64,000 nt of DNA from contig NZ_LMLW01000001.1 of the NCBI RefSeq assembly GCF_001422045.1, forward strand, positions 8,972-72,971. The letters are read 5' to 3'. Below are positions 44,355 to 52,703 of this stretch, piece after piece. The stretch comes from Sphingomonas sp. Leaf242. Its GTDB lineage: Bacteria > Pseudomonadota > Alphaproteobacteria > Sphingomonadales > Sphingomonadaceae. The translations under genes were made by a program, and so were the position numbers. The number at the start of each line of letters is the position of its first letter. Position 1 is the first letter of the stretch. Under the pieces are notes generated by a model. It was not told where the DNA came from. It made no database searches and saw only the letters and a list, made by a program, of their open reading frames with translations.

Positions 44355-45044
44355 TCAGCTCAGATCGTGAAGGTCTTTGCCGAGCGGGGCGGTGATCTGG
44401 AGGTCTGAGAACCGGATATTCAGGCCACTGCGTTCGGGCGTGCAGGCCATCGGACCGACCTGATACGACGATGCGATCGGGAACGGCGCGAGGCGGACCA
44501 GCGGCCAGGTCTTGCCGTCCGCCGAGACCTGAAGCCGCAGCACGCCTTTGGCGACGGTCGCGCGCATCCAGAAATCCTGCGCCGGATGCTCGTAAGGCCC
44601 GGTTGCCCAATCGGACTTGCCGTCGGTCAACACGCTGCTGAGCATCGCGCGTCCGTCGGACAGTTCGATCCCGGCCTTGACCCAATGAAGATCGTCGACC
44701 CGCACCATGATCCCGGCCTGATCGTAGAGCTTTTCATACTGGCCACGAATGCGGACCTGTGCGGTGAACGCATCGGGCGCGGTGAAACCGAGGAAGTGGC
44801 CGCTGTCGCGCGTGAAGCCGTAATGCGTTTCCCGCCAGAAATCGGTTCCCTGGTCGGTGACGATCGACAGGTCGTCATTCGGATCGACCGTCCAAGTCTT
44901 CGGTTCGTTCAACCAACGCCCGTCGGATCGTCCGAGTATCGACTTACCGCTCGCCGCTGCGACCGGCGTTGCCACAACCGAGGGGATCGCCAACGCTGCC
45001 GCTCCACCGAGAACCGTACGTCGCGATATATCAGGGGTCTTCAC
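44355..45044 (-). CDS. Exported DUF1349 protein
   Basis: The product is 229 aa. The start has a twin-arginine motif SRRTVLGG and a hydrophobic stretch to about residue 30, so Tat export is likely. The rest is a concanavalin-like beta-sandwich of the DUF1349 family (DFWRETHYGFTRDSGHFLGF, QAGIMVRVDDLHWVKAGIEL), known from enolase-regulation and carbohydrate-binding proteins. The ligand is unknown, but coupling with a sugar acetyltransferase suggests carbohydrate. It is divergent from a TetR gene. Confidence 0.83.
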   Translation of the reverse strand: MKTPDISRRTVLGGAAALAIPSVVATPVAAASGKSILGRSDGRWLNEPKTWTVDPNDDLSIVTDQGTDFWRETHYGFTRDSGHFLGFTAPDAFTAQVRIRGQYEKLYDQAGIMVRVDDLHWVKAGIELSDGRAMLSSVLTDGKSDWATGPYEHPAQDFWMRATVAKGVLRLQVSADGKTWPLVRLAPFPIASSYQVGPMACTPERSGLNIRFSDLQITAPLGKDLHDLS

Positions 45045-45075
45045 AAGCGCTGCCTTTCGCTACAATCTCCGGATG

Positions 45076-45089
45076 TGTACAGATGTACA
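45076..45089. promoter_or_regulatory. TGTACA-GA-TGTACA operator
   Basis: Two TGTACA boxes separated by GA form an inverted repeat in the 66-base gap between the divergent DUF1349 and TetR genes. It is very probably the TetR binding site, overlapping the promoters of both units. Confidence 0.65.
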
Positions 45090-45110
45090 TAATGGCTGGA
45101 AAGGCAGAAA

Positions 45111-45665
45111 TTGACCGTGGAACCTCGTCGGCGGAATGATCCGGAGCGCAGACAGCGGATCGTCGACGCGACGCTGATCGTCATCGAACGCCACGGCGTG
45201 GCCGGGACCACGCATCGTCGGATCGCCGAGGCGGCCGCGGTGCCGCTGGGCTCAGTCACCTATTATTTCGCATCGCTCGAGGACCTGCTGACGACCGCGT
45301 TCCTGCAACTGGCGACGATCTCGTCCGGCGCGTTCGAGGCGAGACTGGACGCAGCCACCACGCGCAGCGAGGCGATCGAGGGTGTCATCGACATCATTGC
45401 CGGATCGGTCTGGGCGGATCCGCGCACGCTGTTGCTGAGCTACGAGCTATACGCCTACGCGACGCGCCATCCCGAGGTGACGACGGTCATGCGGCAATGG
45501 ATGGACAATAGTCGCGCTGCGCTGGGGCGGTTCTTCGATCCCGTCACGGCGCGGGCGCTGGATGCGCTTGTCGAGGGGATCGGCATCCACAATTCGATCG
45601 ACTCCGCACCGCTCGACCGGGATGCGATCCGTATGATCGTCGACAGAATTACCAGGGTCGCATGA
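45111..45665 (+). CDS. TetR-family transcriptional regulator
   Basis: The product is 184 aa from a TTG at 45111 with AAGG at 6 nt; GTG 45117 is an alternative. The helix-turn-helix is RRIAEAAAVPLGSVTYYFAS near residue 40. The C-terminal domain is the type with WADPRTLLLSYELYAYATRH, typical of the TetR_C_6 group, which senses small molecules. It probably represses the divergent DUF1349-acetyltransferase operon through the TGTACA repeat. Confidence 0.87.
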   Translation: MTVEPRRRNDPERRQRIVDATLIVIERHGVAGTTHRRIAEAAAVPLGSVTYYFASLEDLLTTAFLQLATISSGAFEARLDAATTRSEAIEGVIDIIAGSVWADPRTLLLSYELYAYATRHPEVTTVMRQWMDNSRAALGRFFDPVTARALDALVEGIGIHNSIDSAPLDRDAIRMIVDRITRVA

Positions 45666-45911
45666 CTCAAAGACGATTTGCAGCCGAGTATATTCGCCGA
45701 CCAATCGCTACGGGGCGCTCCGCTTCTGCCGTGAACTAGCAAGCCTGCCTTCTGGCATCGTCTGGCTTCGACTCAATATCGTTGCTCCATCAGTGTGGAG
45801 ACGTCGCGATCGGCATGCCGATAGCCAGGCTCGATCCGATTGACCCACAAGAACATTGCAAGAACATGGATTCGATGCGATTGTCAGCCCGACGATTCGT
45901 AGGACGAGAGA

Positions 45912-46148
45912 ATGACCGATCACGATGACGACCAGCAGGAGCCGAGGCCGGCGTTCGGCCAGTGGCTTGTGACGCAGAAGGACCGGACCGACCTTGTCGG
46001 TCAGCTTGCGATCGGAGCGGTTGCCGACCGCCGTTTTCCGCGCAACGGGGATCCCGAAGCGGTACGGAAGCATCTTAGCGCCATGCAGGCGGAGGGCGAC
46101 ATGTTTGCCGCGGTCGATGACGCCGAGTCGGATTGGTTGTCGGCATGA
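45912..46148 (+). CDS. Small YozE-like protein
   Basis: The product is 78 aa. The motif FGQWLVTQKDRTDLVGQLAI followed by RRFPRNGDPEAVRKHL, and DMFAAVDDAESDW, matches the YozE SAM-like fold from memory: a short helical domain with the QKDR and GDPEAVRKHL blocks. Its function is unknown, probably regulatory. The stop overlaps the next start (ATGA), so the two are coupled. Confidence 0.7.
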   Translation: MTDHDDDQQEPRPAFGQWLVTQKDRTDLVGQLAIGAVADRRFPRNGDPEAVRKHLSAMQAEGDMFAAVDDAESDWLSA

Positions 46149-46330
46149 TGCAGGACGCGTGGGAGCAGGCATTTGCGCTGATGGCTGATCATGGGCAACT
46201 GGGTGCCTGCGCGGTCGTAGCGTCTGGCATGCAGAAGACGCCGCCAGGGCGACCGGAGCAATACCGACAATGGGAGGTGCTAGCGGACTGCCTGAATGCC
46301 GTGGCCGACGCCAGCCGGACGACGCATTGA
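46145..46330 (+). CDS. Small hypothetical protein, DUF6961-like
   Basis: The product is 61 aa, all-helical, beginning MMQDAWEQAFALMADHGQLG. The shape (two helices joined by a PPGRPEQYRQWEVL segment) resembles the short DUF6961 group, but this is recollection. It is coupled to the YozE-like gene by a 4-base overlap. Confidence 0.55.
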   Translation: MMQDAWEQAFALMADHGQLGACAVVASGMQKTPPGRPEQYRQWEVLADCLNAVADASRTTH

Positions 46331-46459
46331 TCCGAAAGATAGTTCGCTGATCGCCGTCGCTGCAGCGAGGACGTTCCCCTGCACGGTACCGCGAACACGA
46401 TCGCATCGGAAATACCGATGAGATGCCCGCGTCACCTTATATTGCGGCGCCTGTGACCT

Positions 46460-47035
46460 ATGTCGCGGCGACTTATGGAAAACGTCCCACCTCTCATCCT
46501 CGCGATCGGCGATAGTCTCATTGCGGGATACGGACTGGCAGTCGCGGACAGCTTTCCGGCGCAACTGCAGTCATCGCTGCGGTATCGATATCCCGGCGTG
46601 TCCGTGATCAACGCCGGCGTGTCAGGCGATACGAGCGCCGACGTTCTACGCCGCCTGCCACGGCTGCTGTCGAGCCTCGACCAGCGGCCAGCGCTGGCCA
46701 TCGTCCAGGTAGGGCCGAACGACGTCCTGCGGCAGGTGCCCGTAGCGCGTACCCGCGCGCAACTCGCGAACATCCTGCTGAGCCTGAGCGATTGCGGCAT
46801 TCCCGTGGTCCTTACGACCGTCGAGCCGCCGGCGTTCATACGCGACCGCGCTGCTGCGTATCTGAACATCCATGCCGAGGTGGCTGCCGAACACGGTGCG
46901 ACCGTCTGGCCGTTCTTCCCGCCGGGTGTGCTGGGGCACTCCGCCATGGTGCTGGCAGATAGGGTGCATCCCAACGCGAAGGCGATCGCTGCGGTCGTGG
47001 CCGCGATGCTGCCTGTAGTGGAGCGAATGGTGTAG
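46460..47035 (+). CDS. SGNH/GDSL-type esterase (TesA-like)
   Basis: The product is 191 aa from ATG 46460, or 186 aa from ATG 46475. Block I is AIGDSLIAGYGL (nucleophile Ser), block II GVSGDTSADVLRRL (Gly), block III VGPNDVLR (Asn) and block V ADRVHPNAKA (Asp and His). It is a small cytoplasmic or periplasmic esterase or lysophospholipase; there is no signal peptide. The canonical catalytic residues are all present. Confidence 0.88.
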   Translation: MSRRLMENVPPLILAIGDSLIAGYGLAVADSFPAQLQSSLRYRYPGVSVINAGVSGDTSADVLRRLPRLLSSLDQRPALAIVQVGPNDVLRQVPVARTRAQLANILLSLSDCGIPVVLTTVEPPAFIRDRAAAYLNIHAEVAAEHGATVWPFFPPGVLGHSAMVLADRVHPNAKAIAAVVAAMLPVVERMV

Positions 47036-47083
47036 CGCCGCGCGTTCGAGCGTAACCACAGGCTGTTGGGATCATGTCGGAAT

Positions 47084-47602
47084 ATGAAGACTAAAGTCGT
47101 GGCGACGGAGCCGACGTGGTTGAAGGCAGCTAGAGCGAAGTCGGGCACCAAAGAGGCTGCCGGTTCGGCGAACAGTGCCACCATTCTCGGCTGGGCGAAG
47201 CGGCTCGGCACGAAAGTGCTCGGCATGGTCTACAACGCCGACAGCGTCCCGTGGTGCGGCGTGTTCGTCGCCTATTGTCTTCAGGAAGACGGGATCGAGC
47301 CCGTAGCGATCGCGGTTCGCGCGACGTCGTGGTCGACATGGGGGCAGGGGCTTCGTCCGGAACGGCTCGCACCCGGCGCGGTGCTGGTGTTCGCGCGTCC
47401 GGGCGGTGGTCACGTCGGATTCTATGTCGGCGAGGATGCCGTTGCGTATCATGTCCTTGGCGGCAATCAGGGCGATGCCGTCACTGTCGCGAGGGTCGCA
47501 AAGGATCGGTGCATTGCGCGACGGTGGCCATCAGGCCGTCCGGTCATCGGCAAGCCGGTGCAGATGGCCGCGCGTAAGCCGACCTCGAGCGACGAGGCCT
47601 GA
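47084..47602 (+). CDS. TIGR02594-like CHAP/NlpC-type protein
   Basis: The product is 172 aa from the ATG at 47084. The catalytic Cys lies in SVPWCGVFVAYCLQEDG and the His in PGGGHVGFYVGEDAVAYHVL, the layout of the TIGR02594 family of papain-like cysteine amidases, which often come from prophages. It would cut peptidoglycan peptides. No other phage gene is nearby, so it is probably domesticated. Confidence 0.8.
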   Translation: MKTKVVATEPTWLKAARAKSGTKEAAGSANSATILGWAKRLGTKVLGMVYNADSVPWCGVFVAYCLQEDGIEPVAIAVRATSWSTWGQGLRPERLAPGAVLVFARPGGGHVGFYVGEDAVAYHVLGGNQGDAVTVARVAKDRCIARRWPSGRPVIGKPVQMAARKPTSSDEA

Positions 47603-47620
47603 CCGCCCCATGCTATTCTC

Positions 47621-47639
47621 GGTTACCGGGGCGGTAACC
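47621..47639. terminator. Short stem-loop after CHAP-type gene
   Basis: GGTTACC (47621-47627) and GGTAACC (47633-47639) pair around GGGGC, 19 bases after the stop codon. No long T-run follows, so it is a weak terminator or a regulatory structure for the next gene. Confidence 0.4.
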
Positions 47640-47714
47640 TTCAATGTCTGGAACGATCATCTGTCGACACCGCTTTTAGGAGCATCTGCAACCGAGCCAT
47701 CGACAGGAAGCACA

Positions 47715-48233
47715 ATGAGCACGAACCTCATATCCGCCGTATTCGATAATCACGCCGACGCAGAGCGCGCGGTCTCGGAGCTTCGTGCTGCCGGGGTCGA
47801 CGACCGCGCCATTTCCATCGTCGCTCAGCACGACGGCAAGACCGCGACGACCGACGGCAACGGCGACACGCAGGAGTTCGCCGGTAAGGTTGCCGCCGGC
47901 GCAGGCATCGGGACCCTGCTCGGCATCGCGGCGCTGGCCATTCCCGGGGTCGGTCCCCTGGTCGCAGCGGGTGCGATCGCATCGGCGGCGATTCCCGGTG
48001 CCGCGATCACTGGCGCGGCGCTTGGTGGGGCCATCGGGGGGCTCGAGAAGGTGATGACCGACCACGGCGTCAGCCGCGTCGATGCGAGCTACTACGAGGG
48101 GCGCATCAAGGAGGGCGGCGTTTTCGTGTCGGTCGATACCAGCGCTGCCGGGATTGCCCCGAACGATGCGGCCGACCTGTTGTATCGCGCCGGCGGTCAC
48201 ACCTCCACGCGCACCAAAGTGGCCGCAGCGTAA
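47715..48233 (+). CDS. General stress protein 17M-like membrane-associated protein
   Basis: The product is 172 aa with AGGAAG before the ATG. An N-terminal YflT/GSP17M-like domain (VFDNHADAERAVSELRAAGV near the start) is followed by a long Gly/Ala-rich hydrophobic stretch (~55-110), probably two membrane helices, and a soluble tail. It is a stress-response protein of unknown function, perhaps linked to the general stress regulon: a GGAAC at 47650 with a CGCT 16 bases later is a weak EcfG-like promoter candidate. Confidence 0.78.
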   Translation: MSTNLISAVFDNHADAERAVSELRAAGVDDRAISIVAQHDGKTATTDGNGDTQEFAGKVAAGAGIGTLLGIAALAIPGVGPLVAAGAIASAAIPGAAITGAALGGAIGGLEKVMTDHGVSRVDASYYEGRIKEGGVFVSVDTSAAGIAPNDAADLLYRAGGHTSTRTKVAAA

Positions 48234-48390
48234 GAACTAGCCCAGGATCGGAGGGGCGTCCACGGACGGGGCTGGCTTGGCAAGCGTGTCCCGTCCGCTG
48301 CCGCGTCAGTCTCGGCTACCGCGGCGCACGCCCGCGCGGCGCCTATGGACCGCAGCGCGCTTTGCGACCTTCCCGACCGCCCCTGCTAAT

Positions 48391-49377
48391 TCAGGTCACC
48401 GTTCGACCGAGGAAGTCCCGGATATAGCTGGCGATCACGTCATGGTGCGTTTCCAGCGCGAAATGGCCGGCCTCGAGCAGGTGTATCTCTGCCTTGGGCA
48501 GGTCCTGCCGATAGGCTTGCGCACCGGCGGGAATGAAAGCGGGATCGTGTCTGCCCCACACCGCGAGCAGCGGAGGCTGATGCTGGCGGAAATACGCGTG
48601 GAAGGCGGGGTACAGAGCGACGTTGCTGCGGTAATCCAGGATCAGGTCGAGCTGGATGTCCGCAGCGCTCGGACGTTCCATATAGGCGATGTCGAGTTCG
48701 TAGCCGTCCGGTGACAGCAGCGCGGGATCCGAGCCGGTCCCATATTGCCAGTCGCGGATCGTGTTTGGTGCCAAGGATGCGCGGCAGGCCTCGCGGTGGG
48801 CGTCGTTCGGCTCGCGCCAATACGCTTGCCAGGCACCCCACTGATCGCTGAAACCCTCTTCATAGGCGTTGCCGTTCTGGCTGATGATAGCGGTCACCCG
48901 CTCGGGATGGCGCATTGCCAGCCTGAGTCCGACGGGTGCCCCGTAATCGAAGATGTACAGGGCGTAGCGGTCGAGGCCGAGCGCATCGACGAACTCCCCG
49001 AGCACCCGGGCAAGCGTGTCGAAGGTGTAGGGGAATGCCCCTCGCGCCGGTGCTCTGGTCTGTCCGAATCCTGCCAGATCTGGCGCGATGACGCGATAGC
49101 GGTCCGCCAGCAACGGGATCAGATCGCGGAACATGTGGCTTGCGGAGGGAAATCCATGCAGCAGCAACAGCACCGGCGCGTCGGCGGGACCGGCTTCGCG
49201 GTAGAAGACGTCGACCTCGCCGACCTGTTTTCGACGATAGTGAATTTTGGACACGGGCGGTTCCTTTGATCGGGGTGGGGCAGCGGTGAGAAGGCTTGGG
49301 ATGCTCGCCAGCGCTGGCCCTGTCGCGAGCCATGAGAGAAGGGTCCGGCGGGGGTAGAGAGTCGGTCGATGGCGCAT
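48391..49377 (-). CDS. Exported alpha/beta hydrolase, haloalkane dehalogenase/epoxide hydrolase-like
   Basis: The product is 328 aa with a twin-arginine-like leader (RRTLLSW) and a hydrophobic run. The nucleophile is Asp, in YIFDYGAPVGL, with HGFPSASHMFRD for the oxyanion hole, Asp in GRHDPAF and His in AGHFALETH. This Asp-type triad belongs to haloalkane dehalogenases, epoxide hydrolases and related enzymes. It is divergent from a LysR gene, its probable regulator. Confidence 0.85.
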   Translation of the reverse strand: MRHRPTLYPRRTLLSWLATGPALASIPSLLTAAPPRSKEPPVSKIHYRRKQVGEVDVFYREAGPADAPVLLLLHGFPSASHMFRDLIPLLADRYRVIAPDLAGFGQTRAPARGAFPYTFDTLARVLGEFVDALGLDRYALYIFDYGAPVGLRLAMRHPERVTAIISQNGNAYEEGFSDQWGAWQAYWREPNDAHREACRASLAPNTIRDWQYGTGSDPALLSPDGYELDIAYMERPSAADIQLDLILDYRSNVALYPAFHAYFRQHQPPLLAVWGRHDPAFIPAGAQAYRQDLPKAEIHLLEAGHFALETHHDVIASYIRDFLGRTVT

Positions 49378-49465
49378 GCGGCCTCCTTGCCGACCTCATG
49401 TATGTCTTGCAGGGAGCGGCGGTTAGCCTTGTATAATGACAGGCTTGATTGCAGGATCCGAAACG

Positions 49466-50404
49466 ATGGATCGATTGGAAGCGATGGCGCTGTTCGTTGC
49501 CGCGGTGGATCGCGGGTCGCTCGCGGCGGCTGCCAAACGCTACGGGCGATCGCCGGCCAGCGTGACGCGCGCGGTCGCGTTGCTGGAGCGGGACGCCGGC
49601 GAGACGCTTCTGCTGCGCTCCACCCGCAAGCTGAGCTTGACCGCATCCGGCGAGCATCACGTAACGGTATGGCGGGACGTGCTCGAAAAGCTCGAACACC
49701 TTGCGCCGATCGGCGCGGGCGCGCCGGTCCAGGGAAATATCGTGCTCACGGCGCCCGAATTGTTTGGCCGCGTCGCCGTCCTGCCGCTCCTCGAAAGCTT
49801 TCTCGACGATCATCCGCTGGTGTCGGCACGCGTTCTTCTGATGAACCGCTTGGTCAACCTCATCGGGGAAGGGGTCGATCTCGCCGTGCGGCTGGCGCCG
49901 CTGGGGGATTCTTCTCTGCGCGCCATCCGGATCGGCGCGGTCCGTACGCTGCTGTGCGCATCCCCGGAGTACCTGGACAAGGCAGCACCTCTGACGACCC
50001 CGGCCGATCTCGAGCACCACGCGTGCATCGGCTTAGACGTAGCGGCCGAGGGCGAGCGCTGGACGTTCGCAAGCCCTACGACCCCCGCGCGCAAGCGGCG
50101 ATCGGTCCGGGTCCAGCCCCGGCTCAGCATCAGCAACGCAGCCGCCGCCATCGATGCCGCTCTGCGCGGCCACGGCTTGATTCAGGCTCGCTCCTATCAA
50201 ATCGTCGACGCGATCGCGGACGGTCGCCTGATACGCCTGCTGCCGGAATGGGAGGAGCCGCCCGTACCCGTGCATTTGGTGTTCCCCGCCGGGCGCGCGT
50301 CTCATGGAAGCGTGCGGGCGCTGATCGACCATCTTGGTCCCGCCTTGCGACGCAATCTGGCGGACGTCGAGGCGTCCATGCGCGTGGTACCGACTATATC
50401 GTAA
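49466..50404 (+). CDS. LysR-family transcriptional regulator
   Basis: The product is 312 aa from the ATG at 49466. The N-terminal winged helix has DRLEAMALFVAAVDRGSLAA, AKRYGRSPASVTRAVALLER and LLLRSTRKLSLTASG. The rest is the periplasmic-binding-fold effector domain (GNIVLTAPELFGRVAVLPLL). It should control the divergent hydrolase gene; the shared upstream region is about 88 bases. Confidence 0.9.
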   Translation: MDRLEAMALFVAAVDRGSLAAAAKRYGRSPASVTRAVALLERDAGETLLLRSTRKLSLTASGEHHVTVWRDVLEKLEHLAPIGAGAPVQGNIVLTAPELFGRVAVLPLLESFLDDHPLVSARVLLMNRLVNLIGEGVDLAVRLAPLGDSSLRAIRIGAVRTLLCASPEYLDKAAPLTTPADLEHHACIGLDVAAEGERWTFASPTTPARKRRSVRVQPRLSISNAAAAIDAALRGHGLIQARSYQIVDAIADGRLIRLLPEWEEPPVPVHLVFPAGRASHGSVRALIDHLGPALRRNLADVEASMRVVPTIS

Positions 50405-50758
50405 TTACCGACGTACGCTTTCGCTCCGGGCAAGCCACGGCTGCTCGCGATCGTCGCGGCCGAAGAGAGCAATGGGCACGAGGACGTCGCGGCCGGTAGA
50501 AACGATCCTGATCGCGGAGATCGCCGCCGCGAACGGAATACTGAACTCGATGGCATGAGCGTCGGTCAGCGGCGGTGCCGAGCCCTCGACCGAAGGGCCA
50601 CCACCCGTCGGTTTGTCTCGCGTGATCAGCAGCGCGCGGTGGATCGTTACCGGCGGCAGCAACCGCGACGTACCGCGCCATACGATGCTCAGGTAGTCGC
50701 GGTGCAGCACGGCGTCGCCGAGCGGAACGACGACCGCGGGTTCGGCTGCCGCCACCAC
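50405..50758 (-). CDS. Possible protein or truncated gene of unknown family
   Basis: A frame of about 117 codons from GTG 50758 ends right behind the LysR stop on the opposite strand. Its second half reads like folded protein (VTIHRALLITRDKP, HAIEFSIPFAAAISAIRIVS, GRDVLVPIALFGRDDR). The frame continues open upstream into antisense of the quinone-reductase gene, so the true start is unclear and a 5'-truncated gene is likely. Family unknown. Confidence 0.4.
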   Translation of the reverse strand: MVAAAEPAVVVPLGDAVLHRDYLSIVWRGTSRLLPPVTIHRALLITRDKPTGGGPSVEGSAPPLTDAHAIEFSIPFAAAISAIRIVSTGRDVLVPIALFGRDDREQPWLARSESVRR

Positions 50759-50832
50759 ATGATCCCGACTTATCGGGGCAATTCGGAACAGAGCCTGGAT
50801 ACGTATCGGAACGCCGCAGCGGAATTGCGACC

Positions 50833-50849
50833 TGCGTACTTTCCGAGGG
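50833..50849 (+). promoter_or_regulatory. Candidate FixJ-type site upstream of fermentation operon
   Basis: TGCGTACTTTCCGAGGG lies 111 bases upstream of the quinone-reductase ATG. It shares the pattern T[AG]CGT[AG][CG]TT[TC]CCGA with sites at 56131 and, as inverted pair, at 60795-60835. It may be the binding site for the FixJ-like regulator encoded at 57471. Confidence 0.45.
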
Positions 50850-50959
50850 TCACGTCGGGGGCTGTCGACGGATAAACGTCCAGACCAGATACCCCGCAGG
50901 ATCGCGCCGCGCTTTGCTGCGGCTGGCGGGGATCGCGACACTTTGGCGAGGACGCAACG

Positions 50960-51643
50960 ATGGCAGGTGGCGAGCGCGGCACGACAGGCGGACGGCATGC
51001 CGTGATCCTGTGTCATCCCGATCCGTCGAGCTTCAACCATGCGATCGCGGGCGCCTATTGCGACGCGGTGCGCGGGGCGGGGCAGGCGGCCGTGTTGCGG
51101 GATCTGTACGCAATGGGGTTCGATCCAGTCCTCAAGGCGGCGGAGCGGCCGACCAACGTCGCCGCAGTATATGAAGCGGACGTACTGGTCGAAGTCGACG
51201 CGATCGCCGGCTGCGACGTCTTCGTTCTCGTCTACCCGATCTGGTTCGGGACGCCGCCGGCGATGCTGAAAGGCTATGTCGAACGCGTGTTCGGCGCAGG
51301 CGTGCAGCCTGAGGCGTTGCAGGGGCGAGTGCGGACCGACCTTCTCGGCGGCAAGCGGCTTGTCAGCTTCTCGACCTCCGCGGCGAGCAAGGTCTGGCTC
51401 GACGAACAGGGGCAGGGGCAGGGGCTCAACAGCGTGTTCGACCAGTAACTGGTGCATGCGTTCGGGATGCGGTCGCAGGAGCATCGCCGGTTTGCACACA
51501 TCGTGCCGGGGCTGAGCGCGCGCTTTGCCGATCAGTATCTGCGCGAGGTTGCGGTCCAGGCGCAGCGGACGTGTGCGCAGATCGCGTTCGGGGACGAGGC
51601 CTTGCTGGCCGATCCCGCGCTCGTCGCCCGGATGGCCCGCTGA
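50960..51643 (+). pseudogene. NAD(P)H quinone reductase, interrupted by TAA
   Basis: An ATG with AGGA 7 nt upstream opens a flavodoxin-fold oxidoreductase: HAVILCHPDPSSFNHAIAGA, VLVYPIWFGTPPAMLKGYVE and [15 protein letters not shown]. After NSVFDQ an in-frame TAA (51446-51448) interrupts it, and the same frame continues [20 protein letters not shown] to a normal stop at 51643. Without the TAA the protein would be 227 aa, a normal length for the family (KefF/MdaB-like), so a single point change, probably Tyr to stop, broke it. A truncated 162-residue product is possible. Confidence 0.8.
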
Positions 51644-51669
51644 TCCATCCGCATCTTCAAGGAAATTCC

Positions 51670-52701
51670 ATGACCCGTATGATGCACGCCGCCGTCGTCG
51701 AGGCGTTCGGCAAACCCCTGACCTTGCGCGAATGGCCGGTACCGGTCGCAGGGCCCGGACAGATCGTCGTCAAGACCGAAGCATGCGGGGTGTGCCACAC
51801 CGATCTGCACGCCACGCATGGCGACTGGCCGGTCAAGCCGACGCCGCCGTTCATTCCGGGCCATGAGGGCATCGGCATCGTCGTCGAAGTCGGCGCGGGG
51901 GTAACGATCGTGAAACTCGGCGACCGGGTTGGTGTGCCGTGGCTATACTCCGCGTGCGGGCATTGCGAATACTGCCTGTCCGCCTGGGAAACCGTGTGCG
52001 CCGAGGCGGAGTTCGGCGGCTACACGCGCAGTGGCGGGTTCGCCGAGTATATCCTCGCCGACCCGAACTACGTCGCGCATATTCCCGCCGGGCTGTCCGC
52101 GGTCGAGGCGGCGCCGATCATCTGTGCGGGAGTGACGACGTACAAGGGCATCAAGGAAACCGGCGCGAAGCCGGGCGAGTGGGTCGCGATCTCGGGCGTC
52201 GGCGGGCTGGGGCATCTCGCGGTGCAGTACGCCAAGGCGATGGGGTTGCGCGTTGCCGCGGTCGATGTCGACGAAGGCAAGCTCGCGCATGCCGAGGCGC
52301 TGGGCGCGGAACTGTTGATCGACGCGCGCAAGCCGGATGCGATCACGGCGCTGAAGGACAGGACCGGGGGTGGCGCGCACGGCGTGCTGATCACCGCGCC
52401 GTCGCTGACCGCGTTCAATCAGGGCGTGGCGATGACGCGGCGCAAGGGGACGTGCGTGCTCGTCGGACTGCCGCCGGGCGACTTTCCGATGCCGCTGTTC
52501 GACGTGGTGGCGCAGTGCATCACGGTGCGCGGATCGTTCGTCGGGACGCGCAAGGATATGGCGGAGGCGCTCGCCTTTGCCGCCGACGGCAAGGTGAAGG
52601 CCGACATCGAAGTGCAGCCCTTGTCGGCGATCAACGACATCTTCGACCGGCTCGAACGCGGGCAGGTTGCGTCGCGCGTCGTCCTCGATTTCGGGAGCTG
52701 A
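51670..52701 (+). CDS. adhP: Zinc-dependent alcohol dehydrogenase
   Basis: The product is 343 aa from ATG 51670 with AAGGA upstream. Catalytic zinc ligands are in [11 protein letters not shown] and GHEG; the structural zinc has four cysteines in [15 protein letters not shown]. The NAD-binding motif is [18 protein letters not shown]. The whole matches the ethanol-active AdhP group, which interconverts alcohols and aldehydes. It lies between the quinone-reductase gene (26 bases) and the phosphoketolase gene (2 bases), in one operon. It should help dispose of reducing power during fermentation. Confidence 0.93.
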   Translation: MTRMMHAAVVEAFGKPLTLREWPVPVAGPGQIVVKTEACGVCHTDLHATHGDWPVKPTPPFIPGHEGIGIVVEVGAGVTIVKLGDRVGVPWLYSACGHCEYCLSAWETVCAEAEFGGYTRSGGFAEYILADPNYVAHIPAGLSAVEAAPIICAGVTTYKGIKETGAKPGEWVAISGVGGLGHLAVQYAKAMGLRVAAVDVDEGKLAHAEALGAELLIDARKPDAITALKDRTGGGAHGVLITAPSLTAFNQGVAMTRRKGTCVLVGLPPGDFPMPLFDVVAQCITVRGSFVGTRKDMAEALAFAADGKVKADIEVQPLSAINDIFDRLERGQVASRVVLDFGS

Positions 52702-52703
52702 AC

